A stretch of DNA of 64,000 nt from Rhodobacterales bacterium HKCCE4037 (lineage in GTDB: Bacteria > Pseudomonadota > Alphaproteobacteria > Rhodobacterales > Rhodobacteraceae). How positions within the stretch are numbered: position 1 is the first letter of the stretch; the number at the start of each line of letters is the position of its first letter. The notes beneath the pieces were generated by a model. The model was not told the DNA's origin. It saw nothing but the letters and a program-made list of their open reading frames with translations, and made no database searches. This document shows positions 24,342-33,258 of the stretch, piece by piece. A program made the position numbers and the translations under genes. The DNA lies in assembly GCA_015689645.1 (NCBI GenBank), contig WVSM01000011.1, forward strand, positions 1-64,000, in the 5' to 3' direction.

Positions 24342-24559
24342 GCGGGACGAAGGGCTTCGACTGGCCCGCCCTCATGCGGGTCGCATTTCAGTGTCTTGGT
24401 CTGAAACCGTCCGAACTCTGGTCGCTGACGCCATCTGAATTCCTGACATTGCTTGGCCCCGAAACCGGGGCGGCACCGCTGAGGCGTGATGCTTTCGAGG
24501 CGCTTCTGGCGCGTTTCCCTGACATGAAAGACGAGGATCCAGATGACCGAGATGGATGA
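24338..24559 (+). CDS. GTA tail assembly chaperone (g10.1, rcc01693 family)
   Basis: A 73-residue protein starting MSGTKGFDWPALMRVAFQCL and containing LKPSELWSLTPSEFLTLLGP, the mark of the small DUF2376-type tail chaperone. It overlaps g10 by four bases and the tape measure gene by 17 bases. Many tailed phages make the second chaperone by frameshifting; here the two are separate overlapping genes. Confidence 0.87.
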   Translation: MSGTKGFDWPALMRVAFQCLGLKPSELWSLTPSEFLTLLGPETGAAPLRRDAFEALLARFPDMKDEDPDDRDG

Positions 24560-25208
24560 CACGCTTGGCCGGTTCGATGCCGAAATAGCCGAATTGGAAC
24601 AAAGCCTTGCGGGGGCGACGTCGATGGCGGCGGCGTTTCAGGGGGAATTGCGCGAAATGCAGGGGGCGATGCTCTACACGGGGCGCGAGGTCAACTCGAT
24701 GAGCCGTGCGATCGGTGGCGGGCTGCGGCGCGCATTCGATGGCGTGATCTTCGACGGGATGCGCCTGTCGGATGCCCTGCGCACGGTGGCCACGAGCATG
24801 GTGGACGCCGCCTACAACACCGCGATGCGGCCGGTTCAGAACGCGCTCGGCTCGGCCATTTCCAACGGCATGAACGGCCTTCTGAGCGGCATTCTGCCCT
24901 TCGAGAAGGGCGGCGCGATCAGCCAGGGTCGTGTGATGCCCTTCGCACGGGGCGGCGTGGTGAGCGGACCCATGACATTTCCGATGCGTGGCGGCATGGG
25001 CCTGATGGGCGAGGCGGGGCCGGAGGCGATCATGCCGCTTCGCCGGGGGCCGGATGGCCGGCTGGGGGTTGCGGCTGCGGGCGGCGGCGGGTCGGTCAGC
25101 GTGACAATGAACATCACCACGCCGGACGTGCAGGGGTTCCGCCGGTCTTCCAGCCAGGTCGCCGCCGAGATGCAGCGCGCGCTCGCCCGTGGCCAGCGTA
25201 ACCGGTAA
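24543..25208 (+). CDS. GTA tape measure protein (g11)
   Basis: A 221-residue tape measure protein, very short compared with phage ones, which fits the short GTA tail. The N-terminal half is helical (DDTLGRFDAEIAELEQSLAG, then NSMSRAIGGGLRRAFDGVIF). The C-terminal half has the typical Gly-rich tail-protein block (FEKGGAISQGRVMPFARGGV, GEAGPEAIMPLRRGPDGRLG) and a final ITTPDVQGFRRSSSQVAAEM. It overlaps the second tail chaperone by 17 bases. Confidence 0.93.
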   Translation: MTEMDDTLGRFDAEIAELEQSLAGATSMAAAFQGELREMQGAMLYTGREVNSMSRAIGGGLRRAFDGVIFDGMRLSDALRTVATSMVDAAYNTAMRPVQNALGSAISNGMNGLLSGILPFEKGGAISQGRVMPFARGGVVSGPMTFPMRGGMGLMGEAGPEAIMPLRRGPDGRLGVAAAGGGGSVSVTMNITTPDVQGFRRSSSQVAAEMQRALARGQRNR

Positions 25209-25220
25209 CGGAGATAGATC

Positions 25221-25853
25221 ATGGGATTTCATGAGGTTCGCTTTCCCGCCAACCTGAGCTTCGGCTCGGTCGGCGGGCCGGAACGGCGCACGGATGTCGT
25301 GGCGCTGACCAACGGGTTCGAGGAACGCAACACGCCCTGGGCGCATTCGCGGCGGCGCTACGATGCGGGGGTGGCGATGCGGTCGCTCGACGATATTTCC
25401 GTGCTGATCGACTTCTTCGAGGCGCGGCGCGGGCAGCTCTATGGGTTCCGCTGGAAAGACTGGTCGGATTTCAAGACGACGCAGCCTTCCGGCACGCCCG
25501 GCTTTCGCGACCAGGTGATCGGGACGGGGGATGGCGAGACGCGGACGTTTCAGCTGCGCAAGATCTACCAATCCGGCATCAATTCCTATGCGCGCCCGAT
25601 CTCGAAACCGGTACAGGGAACGGTTCTTGCCGGTGTGTCGGTCGATGAGCAAATCGCGGGCGTGCATTTCGATGTGAATTACACCACCGGCGAGATCACC
25701 TTCGTCGATGCGCCCGGCGAGGGGGACGAAGTGACGGCAGGTTTCGAGTTCGACGTGCCGGTGCGTTTCGACACCGATGTGATCCAGACCTCCGTCAGTT
25801 CGTTCCAAGCCGGCGAAGTGCCCAACGTGCCGATCGTGGAGATCCGGGTATGA
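25221..25853 (+). CDS. GTA distal tail protein, DUF2460 (g12)
   Basis: A 210-residue DUF2460 protein (MGFHEVRFPANLSFGSVGGP, then LIDFFEARRGQLYGFRWKDW, then RDQVIGTGDGETRTFQLRKI, ending VSSFQAGEVPNVPIVEIRV). In the GTA it forms the hexameric distal ring between tail tube and hub. GGAGATAGATC lies before the ATG. It overlaps g13 by four bases. Confidence 0.94.
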   Translation: MGFHEVRFPANLSFGSVGGPERRTDVVALTNGFEERNTPWAHSRRRYDAGVAMRSLDDISVLIDFFEARRGQLYGFRWKDWSDFKTTQPSGTPGFRDQVIGTGDGETRTFQLRKIYQSGINSYARPISKPVQGTVLAGVSVDEQIAGVHFDVNYTTGEITFVDAPGEGDEVTAGFEFDVPVRFDTDVIQTSVSSFQAGEVPNVPIVEIRV

Positions 25854-26728
25854 GCGTACAAGCCCTTGATGAACATCTGAAATCCGGCACGACCGGCGTA
25901 TCGCGTTGCTGGCGGGTGACGCGGAAGGACGGCAAAACCTACGGGTTCACCGATCACGATTGCGACCTTGCATTCGAGGGCACGACCTTCCGCGCCGGAA
26001 CCGGTCTGAGCGCCGCCGCGCTGAGCCAGACGACGGGTCTTTCGGTCGACAACACGGAGGCGGTTGGTGCGCTGAGCGATGCGTCCGTCACTGAGGAGGA
26101 TATATTTGCGGGCCGGTTCGACGGCGCCGAGGTCGAAGCCTGGCTCGTGCAATGGGGGGCGCCCGAGAACCGGGTGCTGCAGTTCCGTGGCTCGTTCGGT
26201 GAGATCACGCGGGCAAACGGCGCGTTCTCCGCCGAGTTGCGGGGGCTCGCCGAGAAGCTGAACGTGCCGACCGGGCGGGTCTTTCAACGCACCTGTCCGG
26301 CGGTTCTGGGGGACGCGGAGTGTGGCTTCGATCTCGACCAGCCTGGCTATGCGACGGAAGTTGAGGTGACCACGACGGACGGGCGGGTGTTAACTTTTGA
26401 CGGGCTGACCAGCTTCGAGCCGCGTTGGTTCGAGCGGGGGCAGATGCGCGTGCTGACTGGCGAGGCGGCGGGTTTGACCGGAGCCATAAAACTCGACCGT
26501 GTCGCCGATGGCATTCGGAAGGTCGAGCTGTGGGACACGATCCGCGCAGAGGTCAGTGCCGGAGACACGGTCCGCATGACAGCCGGGTGCGACAAGCGGA
26601 TGGAGACATGCCGCCTGAAATTCTCCAACCTCCTGAATTATCGCGGCTTCCCGGATATCCCGGACGAGGATTGGCAGATGGCCCATCCGACACGCATGTC
26701 GGCCCGCGGCGGAGGGTCCCGCCGGTGA
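25850..26728 (+). CDS. GTA hub protein, DUF2163 (g13)
   Basis: A 292-residue DUF2163 protein. It starts MSVQALDEHLKSGTTGVSRC and has KTYGFTDHDCDLAFEGTTFR. The C-terminal part has a Cys-containing block typical of the family (CDKRMETCRLKFSNLLNYRG) followed by FPDIPDEDWQMAHPTRMSA. In GTAs it builds the baseplate hub. It overlaps the preceding and the following gene by four bases. Confidence 0.94.
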   Translation: MSVQALDEHLKSGTTGVSRCWRVTRKDGKTYGFTDHDCDLAFEGTTFRAGTGLSAAALSQTTGLSVDNTEAVGALSDASVTEEDIFAGRFDGAEVEAWLVQWGAPENRVLQFRGSFGEITRANGAFSAELRGLAEKLNVPTGRVFQRTCPAVLGDAECGFDLDQPGYATEVEVTTTDGRVLTFDGLTSFEPRWFERGQMRVLTGEAAGLTGAIKLDRVADGIRKVELWDTIRAEVSAGDTVRMTAGCDKRMETCRLKFSNLLNYRGFPDIPDEDWQMAHPTRMSARGGGSRR

Positions 26729-27183
26729 GCGATGTAGTTTCGATTGCACGGACCTGGCTTGGAACGCCCTATATCCACCAGACATCCTGCAAGGGGGCTG
26801 GGTGCGATTGCCTGGGACTTATTCTGGGGGTCTGGCGCGAAATTCACGGAACGCTTCCCGCGCCGGTCCCCGCTTATACCAACGACTGGTCGGAGGTTTC
26901 CGGCGAAGAGCGGTTGCTGAAGGCCGCGCGCGCGCACCTCGTGGAGAAGCCCGTTGCCGACGCGGCGCCGGGAGATGTTCTCATCTTTCGGATGCGGGCA
27001 AGCGCCGTCGCGAAACATGTCGCAATTCAAAGCGCCGTGGAACCGATACCCCGTTTCATCCACGCCTATTCCGGGTGTGGCGTTACCGAGAGCGCGTTGA
27101 CCGCCCCGTGGTCACGCCGCGTGGTGGCTCGGTTCGTCTTCGGACCGAAACCGGCGACGTCCTTGGCGACCCCGGCCCCATAA
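26725..27183 (+). CDS. GTA NlpC/P60 cell wall peptidase (g14)
   Basis: A 152-residue NlpC/P60 cysteine peptidase, thought to open peptidoglycan of the recipient during DNA delivery. The catalytic Cys is in GAGCDCLGLILGVWRE and the His in AKHVAIQSA. The start is the GTG at 26725, which overlaps the TGA of g13 (GTGA); this gives the family start VSDVVSIARTWLGTPYIHQT. An upstream in-frame start would lie deep inside g13. The baseplate protein follows 12 bases later. Confidence 0.93.
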   Translation: MSDVVSIARTWLGTPYIHQTSCKGAGCDCLGLILGVWREIHGTLPAPVPAYTNDWSEVSGEERLLKAARAHLVEKPVADAAPGDVLIFRMRASAVAKHVAIQSAVEPIPRFIHAYSGCGVTESALTAPWSRRVVARFVFGPKPATSLATPAP

Positions 27184-27195
27184 AGGACCATATTC

Positions 27196-30100
27196 ATGGC
27201 AACCATTCTTCTTTCAGCCGCAGGAGCGGCGGTTGGCGGCCTTGTGCAGGCTCCGATCCTCGGCATGACGGGGGCCGTTCTGGGCCGGGCCGTGGGTGCA
27301 ACTATCGGCCGGGTCATCGACCAGCGGCTGCTGGGCACCGGGTCTGAGCCGATCCAGACCGGGCGCACCGACCGTCTGCGTATCACCGGAGCGGGTGAGG
27401 GCGCACCGATTGCGCAGCTTTACGGGCGCATGCGCCTGGGCGGGCACGTGATCTGGTCGACGCAATTCCTCGAGACCACACGGACCACTGGCGGTGGCAA
27501 AGGCGCGCCATCCAAGCCGAAGACGACCACCTATTCCTATTCGATCAGCCTTGCCGTTGCGCTCTGCGAAGGGGAAATCGCACGGGTCGGGCGGATCTGG
27601 GCCGACGGGGTGGAAATCGACCGTGAAAGCGTGACGTGGCGGCTTTACAAAGGCACCGACGATCAGCTTCCCGACCCGCTGATGGAGGCGATCGAGGGCG
27701 TTGGCGAGGTGCCGGCTTACCGTGGAACGGCCTATATCGTCTTCGAGGATCTGGACCTGACGCCCTATGGCAACCGGGTTCCGCAATTCGCTTTCGAAGT
27801 CGTGCGCGCGGCCAAACCTGCCGCCCCACATGTCCCCTCTGCCGCGGAGTCCGTGCAAGCCTTGGCGCTGATGCCCGGAACCGGCGAATACGCTTTGGCC
27901 ACGACTCCTGTCTCGATGCGCTACGGGCTGACGCGCGGCGAGGCCGTCAATGTCAGCGCCGAGGGCGGGACGACCGACTTCGTGCAGTCGCTGGAGCAGG
28001 CGCGCGAAACGCTTCCGAACCTGAAGTCCGTTTCGGTCATTTATTCGTGGTTTGGGAATGACCTGCGGGCGGGCCATTGCTTCGTGAAACCAAAGGTCGA
28101 GCAGAAGGATTTCGACGGTAAAGAAATGAAATGGCGCGCGGGCGGGATCAATCGCAGCGCGGCGGAGGCCATTGCGCGGATCGACGACCGACCTGTCTAC
28201 GGCGGAACGCCCGCGGATGCCTCGGTGATCGAGGCAATCCAGGCGATTTCCGATGGCGGGCAGCAGGTGACATTCTATCCATTCCTGTTGATGGAAATTC
28301 TGGATGGGAACGGTTTGCCGGACCCATGGGGCGCGGACCAACAGCCTGCCTTGCCATGGCGGGGGCGGATCACCGGCGATCTTGCGCCGGGTCAGGAGGG
28401 CTCGCCGGATGGAACGGCGGCCAATCGCGCCGCGGTGGAAGCATTCTTCGGCACCGCTACATCGTCGGATTTCGGCGTGTCGCCCAGTATCGTTACCTAT
28501 TCCGGCCCGAACGAGTGGAGCTATTCGCGTTTCATCCTGCACGCCGCCGCCCTTTGCGCGGCCGCTGGCGGAGTCGAAGCGTTCTGCATCGGCTCGGAAA
28601 TGCGCGGTTTGACACAGATGCGCGACGACTCCGGTTTTCCGGCCGTGGAGAGCTTGATTGCCTTGGCCGCCGAAGTGCGCGCGCTGCTGCCGGATGCGAA
28701 AATCACCTATGCGGCGGATTGGTCGGAGTATTTCGGCTATCATCCGCAGGACGGTTCAGGGGATGTCTATTTCCACCTCGATCCATTGTGGGCCGACGAC
28801 AACATCGATCTCGTCGCAATCGACAATTACATGCCTCTGAGCGATTGGCGCGACGGAGGCGAGCATCTGGATCGGGACAAAGGACCGATCCACGCGCTTG
28901 AGCACCTGCAAGCGAATATCGAGGGCGGTGAGGGGTTCGATTGGTACTACACCGGCCCTGAAGCAAGAAATGCGCAGCGCCGCGAGCCGATCACCGACGC
29001 CGCCGGCGCGCCTTGGGTTTTTCGCTACAAGGATCTGCGCGGCTGGTGGGAAAACCAGCACCACGAGCGCCGGGATGGCACGCTACTGGGGGATTTGCAG
29101 GTTTCGGGCCCTGCATTCGATGGCACTCATGCCACGGGCGGATACTGGCTGCAGGGCTATTTTTACGGGCAAGATGACCTGGCCGGAGCGCCACCAGTTC
29201 AGAATTACCCCGAAGTCGAACGCATCAACGTTCCGGGTGAAGGTTGGGTTCTGCAATGCAATGGAGCCTATCGCACGATGTCCGAGCGTGGCATTCGCCC
29301 CTTTGTGCGTGACCAGTTGCTCCGCGTGACACTCCGGACCCGCCTTTTGGCGGAGCCTGGCGACGGAAACCCGCACCGTCACTTCGTGTGGCTCGCAGGC
29401 GTTGAAACGGACGGTTCATACGACGGCATTCGCGGACTTTATAGCTGGACAGGTTTGACCATTGCGGATGGCTGGGTCGAACGCTCGTTCGAATTCCGTC
29501 CAACGGACAGCCTGGGCGAAGGGGCAATCTCGCCTGACGCGATCGGGTGGCGGCTCATGCTGGGATTGAATGGCTATACAGCATTCAACCCGGCCGGGGC
29601 GATTCAACAATTGTCCGAAGTCAGGGTTGAAGTCGTGAATGGCACGAGCCCCTGGGTGCCGAAATCCAAGCCGATCTGGTTCACCGAATTCGGATGTGCG
29701 GCGATCGACAAGGGCACGAACCAGCCCAACACGTTCCTCGATCCCAAGAGTGCCGAAAGCAGGCTTCCGTACTATTCCAACGGACGGCGCGATGACCTGA
29801 TCCAGGCGCAGTACTTGCGCGCTGTCATGGATTATTGGTCGGAAGAGGGGCGAAACCCGCGATCGGATCAATACGACGGCCCGATGCTCGATCTCGGGCG
29901 TGCGCATGCCTGGGCGTGGGATGCACGCCCCTGGCCCGCGTTCCCGAATGATCTGGACCGCTGGAGCGATGGCGGCAACTGGGCCCGAGGGCATTGGCTG
30001 ACCGGGCGGCTCGATGCGCAACCGCTTGAGCATGTGGTGGCAGAAATCTGCGAACGAGCCGGACTGAAGCACTACGACGTCTCGGCGCTGCATGGGTTGG

Positions 30101-31638
30101 TACGTGGCCATGTCTCGGCCCAGACGGAAACGGCGCGCGCGCGCCTGCAATCGCTGATGATGGCCTACGGGTTTCAGGCGGTGGAGCGGGACGGCAAGCT
30201 CGTGTTCCTGCCATCGCCGGATGTGCCCGCTAAGGTCATCGCGGCGCCTGAAACGGCGCGGGACGATGACGGGGAGGGTGGGTTCACCCGCACCCGTGCG
30301 CCGGAGGCTGAAACCGTTGGTCGCCTGCGCATCGGGTTCGTTGATGCCGAGGGCAGCTACGGAGACAAGGTCGCCGAAGCGGTGTTCCCCGGTGACGGGG
30401 CCGATCAGGTCAACGACGTTGATCTGCCATTGGCCCTGACCCGCGCCGAGGGGCAGGGGATGGCTGAACGCTGGCTTGCCGAGGGGCGCGTGGCGCAGGA
30501 CACTCTGCGCTTCGCCTTGCCGCCGTCGTACCGCGCCTTGGGGGCAGGGGCACTGGTGGCAACGGAGGACGGCCACACCTGGCGGGTGGACCGGGTCGAA
30601 GACCGTGGTTATCGACAGATCGAGGCCTCCCGGGTCGAACCGTCGACGTCCATCCCCTCGGACGAGGTGGAGGAGGTGGTGCGGGTGGAGCCGTTCGTGC
30701 CGCCGTTGCCGGTCACGCCGGTATTCCTCGACCTGCCGCTTCTGACGGGCGACGAACTGGAACACGCCCCGCACCTGGCGGTTGCGGCGAGCCCGTGGCC
30801 GGGAAGTGCTGCGGTGTACTCCGCGCCCGGATCGGACGGGTTCACGCTCAACAAGATCATCGAACAGCCCGCCATCCTAGGCACGTTGCAGACACCGCTT
30901 TTCAGGCAGACCTCGGGTCTTTGGGACCGCTCGGGCGATTTGCGGGTGGAGTTGGAAACCGGGGCGCTGTCCTCGGCGGAGATGTCGGCCGTCCTGGCCG
31001 GGGCCAATGCCGCCGCGATCGGATCGGGAGACGATGATCTTTGGGAAGTGATCCAGTTCGCGGACGCCACGCTGGTCGGGCCGGGAACCTGGGACATCGG
31101 CCTGCGTCTGCGCGGCCAGCTTGGCACCGATGGCGTGATGCCGGACGTGTGGCCCGAAGGCTCGGTCTTCGTGCTGCTGGACGCGGCGGTGACGCAAGTC
31201 GATCTGCCAAGCTCGGCCCGCGGCCTGGTGCGGACATGGCGTGTCGGGCCGTCGCGGCGCGCGGTCGATGATGCGAGCTACACCGAGGAAACCGTCGCCT
31301 TCCAAGGGATTGGCCTGCGTCCCTACAGCCCCGTTCACCTGCATGCGCCGCGCGTCGGTAACGCACGGGAAGTGAGCTGGATCAGGCGCTCGCGCATTGA
31401 CGCGGACAGCTGGGATGGCCCGGACGTGCCGCTTGGCGAGGCGTCGGAGCACTACATCCTTCGGGTTGTCGACAGCATCGCCACACGGCGCGAGGTTATC
31501 CTGTCTGCACCGGCTTTCACCTACACCGACGCGATGCGGGCCGCCGACGGCACGCTCAGCGACTACTTCATCGACGTTGCCCAGGTTTCCGAACGTTTCG
31601 GGGCGGGGCCATTTGCAAGGACCGAAATCAATGACTGA
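27196..31638 (+). CDS. GTA baseplate megatron protein with TIM-barrel (g15), extra insertion
   Basis: A 1480-residue protein forming the hub tip and receptor-binding megatron. The N-terminus has a Gly/Ala-rich part (residues 1-40), then GEGAPIAQLYGRMRLGGHVI. The GTA TIM-barrel-like domain starts near residue 430 (FCIGSEMRGLTQMRDDSGFP, IDNYMPLSDWRDGGEH) and resumes with SKPIWFTEFGCAAIDKGTNQ near 825. Between GWWENQHHERRDG (616-628) and that point lie about 187 residues that I do not expect there; relatives are around 1300 residues as I recall. The insert contains GYWLQGYFYGQDDLAGAPPV and WVERSFEFRPTDSLGEGA, like a beta-sandwich sugar-binding module. After the barrel come the phage tail-like domain and a C-terminal domain ending in YFIDVAQVSERFG. 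It overlaps g16 by 8 bases. Confidence 0.93.
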   Translation: MATILLSAAGAAVGGLVQAPILGMTGAVLGRAVGATIGRVIDQRLLGTGSEPIQTGRTDRLRITGAGEGAPIAQLYGRMRLGGHVIWSTQFLETTRTTGGGKGAPSKPKTTTYSYSISLAVALCEGEIARVGRIWADGVEIDRESVTWRLYKGTDDQLPDPLMEAIEGVGEVPAYRGTAYIVFEDLDLTPYGNRVPQFAFEVVRAAKPAAPHVPSAAESVQALALMPGTGEYALATTPVSMRYGLTRGEAVNVSAEGGTTDFVQSLEQARETLPNLKSVSVIYSWFGNDLRAGHCFVKPKVEQKDFDGKEMKWRAGGINRSAAEAIARIDDRPVYGGTPADASVIEAIQAISDGGQQVTFYPFLLMEILDGNGLPDPWGADQQPALPWRGRITGDLAPGQEGSPDGTAANRAAVEAFFGTATSSDFGVSPSIVTYSGPNEWSYSRFILHAAALCAAAGGVEAFCIGSEMRGLTQMRDDSGFPAVESLIALAAEVRALLPDAKITYAADWSEYFGYHPQDGSGDVYFHLDPLWADDNIDLVAIDNYMPLSDWRDGGEHLDRDKGPIHALEHLQANIEGGEGFDWYYTGPEARNAQRREPITDAAGAPWVFRYKDLRGWWENQHHERRDGTLLGDLQVSGPAFDGTHATGGYWLQGYFYGQDDLAGAPPVQNYPEVERINVPGEGWVLQCNGAYRTMSERGIRPFVRDQLLRVTLRTRLLAEPGDGNPHRHFVWLAGVETDGSYDGIRGLYSWTGLTIADGWVERSFEFRPTDSLGEGAISPDAIGWRLMLGLNGYTAFNPAGAIQQLSEVRVEVVNGTSPWVPKSKPIWFTEFGCAAIDKGTNQPNTFLDPKSAESRLPYYSNGRRDDLIQAQYLRAVMDYWSEEGRNPRSDQYDGPMLDLGRAHAWAWDARPWPAFPNDLDRWSDGGNWARGHWLTGRLDAQPLEHVVAEICERAGLKHYDVSALHGLVRGHVSAQTETARARLQSLMMAYGFQAVERDGKLVFLPSPDVPAKVIAAPETARDDDGEGGFTRTRAPEAETVGRLRIGFVDAEGSYGDKVAEAVFPGDGADQVNDVDLPLALTRAEGQGMAERWLAEGRVAQDTLRFALPPSYRALGAGALVATEDGHTWRVDRVEDRGYRQIEASRVEPSTSIPSDEVEEVVRVEPFVPPLPVTPVFLDLPLLTGDELEHAPHLAVAASPWPGSAAVYSAPGSDGFTLNKIIEQPAILGTLQTPLFRQTSGLWDRSGDLRVELETGALSSAEMSAVLAGANAAAIGSGDDDLWEVIQFADATLVGPGTWDIGLRLRGQLGTDGVMPDVWPEGSVFVLLDAAVTQVDLPSSARGLVRTWRVGPSRRAVDDASYTEETVAFQGIGLRPYSPVHLHAPRVGNAREVSWIRRSRIDADSWDGPDVPLGEASEHYILRVVDSIATRREVILSAPAFTYTDAMRAADGTLSDYFIDVAQVSERFGAGPFARTEIND

Positions 31639-32338
31639 GACCGCGAACCTGGCCCTTCCGCTGTTGGCCCCCGCGCAGGCGCAGAAGCACGTGACGGTGA
31701 ACGAGGCGCTGATGCGTCTGGATGGCGTCACGCAACTGCGTCTGAACTCGGTAACGGTTGCCACGCCGCCCGCCGCGATCGACGGGCTGGCCTATGGCGT
31801 GCCGACGGGTGCGGTGAATGCGTGGGCAGGGCAGGCGGGCAACGTCGCTATAGCCTCGGGTGGAGGCTGGGTATTCGTGCCGCCTTCGCGGGGCTGGCGG
31901 GCGTTGGTCCTCGACGTTGGCGCGTTGGCCATTTTCGATGGATCCGAATGGCGGATCGGGGCGATGACGCTGACGCCGAACGGTGCGGCCATGACCACCA
32001 GATCGGTGGAGGTCGACGTAACCCTGACCGCCGGTCCAAGTGTCACGACGCCGGTCGTTTTCCCTGCGCGCTCAATTGCTTACGGTATCACGGGGCGCGT
32101 GATTTCAACGATCACCGGAGCGGTGACGAGCTGGGATGTTGGCGTGACAGGCGATCTGCAGCGATATGGCTCCGGCCTTGGCCTGCCGGAGAATTCGTGG
32201 GTCAACGGCCCCGGCGCGCCGCAGGTCTACTGGTCGCCGACCGCGCTCGAACTCACGGCGCAGGGCGGCGATTTCGCGGGTGGCGCGATCCGTCTGGCGG
32301 CCCATTTTGCGGAGCTGTCGCTTCCCGACCTTGTCTGA
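31631..32338 (+). CDS. GTA DUF2793 protein (g16)
   Basis: A 235-residue DUF2793 protein, the last gene of the cluster. It starts MTETANLALPLLAPAQAQKH, then VTVNEALMRLDGVTQLRLNS, and has GGWVFVPPSRGWRALVLDVG. In related GTAs it is a fibre or head-spike type surface protein; that is family knowledge. The C-terminal half, with SWDVGVTGDLQRYGSGLGLP, resembles a sugar-binding beta-sandwich domain. The ATG at 31631 overlaps the end of g15 by 8 bases; the longer open frame upstream is not used. Confidence 0.9.
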   Translation: MTETANLALPLLAPAQAQKHVTVNEALMRLDGVTQLRLNSVTVATPPAAIDGLAYGVPTGAVNAWAGQAGNVAIASGGGWVFVPPSRGWRALVLDVGALAIFDGSEWRIGAMTLTPNGAAMTTRSVEVDVTLTAGPSVTTPVVFPARSIAYGITGRVISTITGAVTSWDVGVTGDLQRYGSGLGLPENSWVNGPGAPQVYWSPTALELTAQGGDFAGGAIRLAAHFAELSLPDLV

Positions 32339-32436
32339 CGTGTAAGATCATCTGACAACACTCACATCATCGTTGCATGGACCTTTGCCTGCCGCTGCCC
32401 TATCTTCGGACTGACGTCAGGCAAAGGAGGCCGCCC

Positions 32437-33255
32437 ATGGCCCGCACGCAATCCCATGTCAGCGAGCTTGATCCGGTCTGGCGCCGGATCACGGACGAAG
32501 CATCGACCGCCATCGCCGACGAGCCCTTGCTCGGCGGGCTGGTTCATGCCTGCGTGCTCCACCATCCCACACTCGAAAATGCGCTGGCCTACCGGGTTGC
32601 GCAGAAGCTCGCCTCCTCCGAGATGTCCGAGCAGCTTCTGCGCGAGATCGCGGATGAGGCCTTTGCCTCGGACACCAGCATCGGTGCGAAGGCGCGTGCC
32701 GATATCGTCGCGGTATACGACCGTGACCCGGCCTGCCATCGCTTTCTGCAACCCTTGATGTATTTCAAGGGGTTTCAGGCGATCACATCGTATCGCGTCG
32801 GCCATTGGCTGTGGAAGACCGGGCGTCGCGACCTGGCGTATTTCATCCAAATGCGCGTCTCGGAAGTGTTCGGGGTCGACATTCACCCCGGCGCGCGCGT
32901 GGGGCAGGGCATCATGATCGACCACGCCCATTCCATCGTAATCGGTGAAACGGCCGTGGTGGGCGACAACGTGTCGATGCTGCATTCGGTGACGCTTGGC
33001 GGGACTGGCAAGGAAGAGGAAGACCGTCACCCGAAGATCGGCAACGGTGTTCTGATCGGGGCTGGTGCGAAAGTCCTCGGCAATATCGAGATCGGCCATT
33101 GCTCGCGCATCGCCGCTGGTTCCGTGGTGCTGGAGGCCGTGCCGCCGATGAAGACCGTTGCCGGTGTGCCCGCGAAGATCGTGGGCGAGGCGGGCTGCGC
33201 ACAGCCTTCCCTCACCATGGATCACCTTTTCGGCGGTCCCATCACCGAGCTTTAG
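32437..33255 (+). CDS. cysE: Serine O-acetyltransferase
   Basis: A 272-residue enzyme that acetylates serine from acetyl-CoA, the first step of cysteine synthesis. The N-terminal helical domain (residues about 5-140) is followed by the left-handed beta-helix of hexapeptide repeats (DIHPGARVGQGIMIDHAHSI, then VIGETAVVGDNVSMLHSVTL, GGTGK). The ATG at 32437 has AAAGGAGG 6 bases upstream; the upstream in-frame extension is not family-like. It follows the last GTA gene by 98 bases, a linkage known from R. capsulatus. Its stop lies 3 bases from the stop of the convergent PRC-barrel gene. Confidence 0.96.
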   Translation: MARTQSHVSELDPVWRRITDEASTAIADEPLLGGLVHACVLHHPTLENALAYRVAQKLASSEMSEQLLREIADEAFASDTSIGAKARADIVAVYDRDPACHRFLQPLMYFKGFQAITSYRVGHWLWKTGRRDLAYFIQMRVSEVFGVDIHPGARVGQGIMIDHAHSIVIGETAVVGDNVSMLHSVTLGGTGKEEEDRHPKIGNGVLIGAGAKVLGNIEIGHCSRIAAGSVVLEAVPPMKTVAGVPAKIVGEAGCAQPSLTMDHLFGGPITEL

Positions 33256-33258
33256 GTA

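Larger units (their letters stand above)
17179..32338 (+). mobile_element. RcGTA-type gene transfer agent cluster (complete)
   Basis: Eighteen genes on one strand, many with 1-8 base overlaps, follow the gene order of the Rhodobacter capsulatus gene transfer agent: small and large terminase, portal, g3.5, protease, capsid, g6-g9, two tail chaperones, a short tape measure, g12-g14, the baseplate megatron g15 and g16. This is a domesticated phage that packages random host DNA. There is no integrase, replication or phage regulatory gene, as expected. No gene is broken. In this family, lysis genes and the activators (CtrA, GafA) lie elsewhere. cysE directly follows, as it does beside the R. capsulatus cluster. 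Confidence 0.95.
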
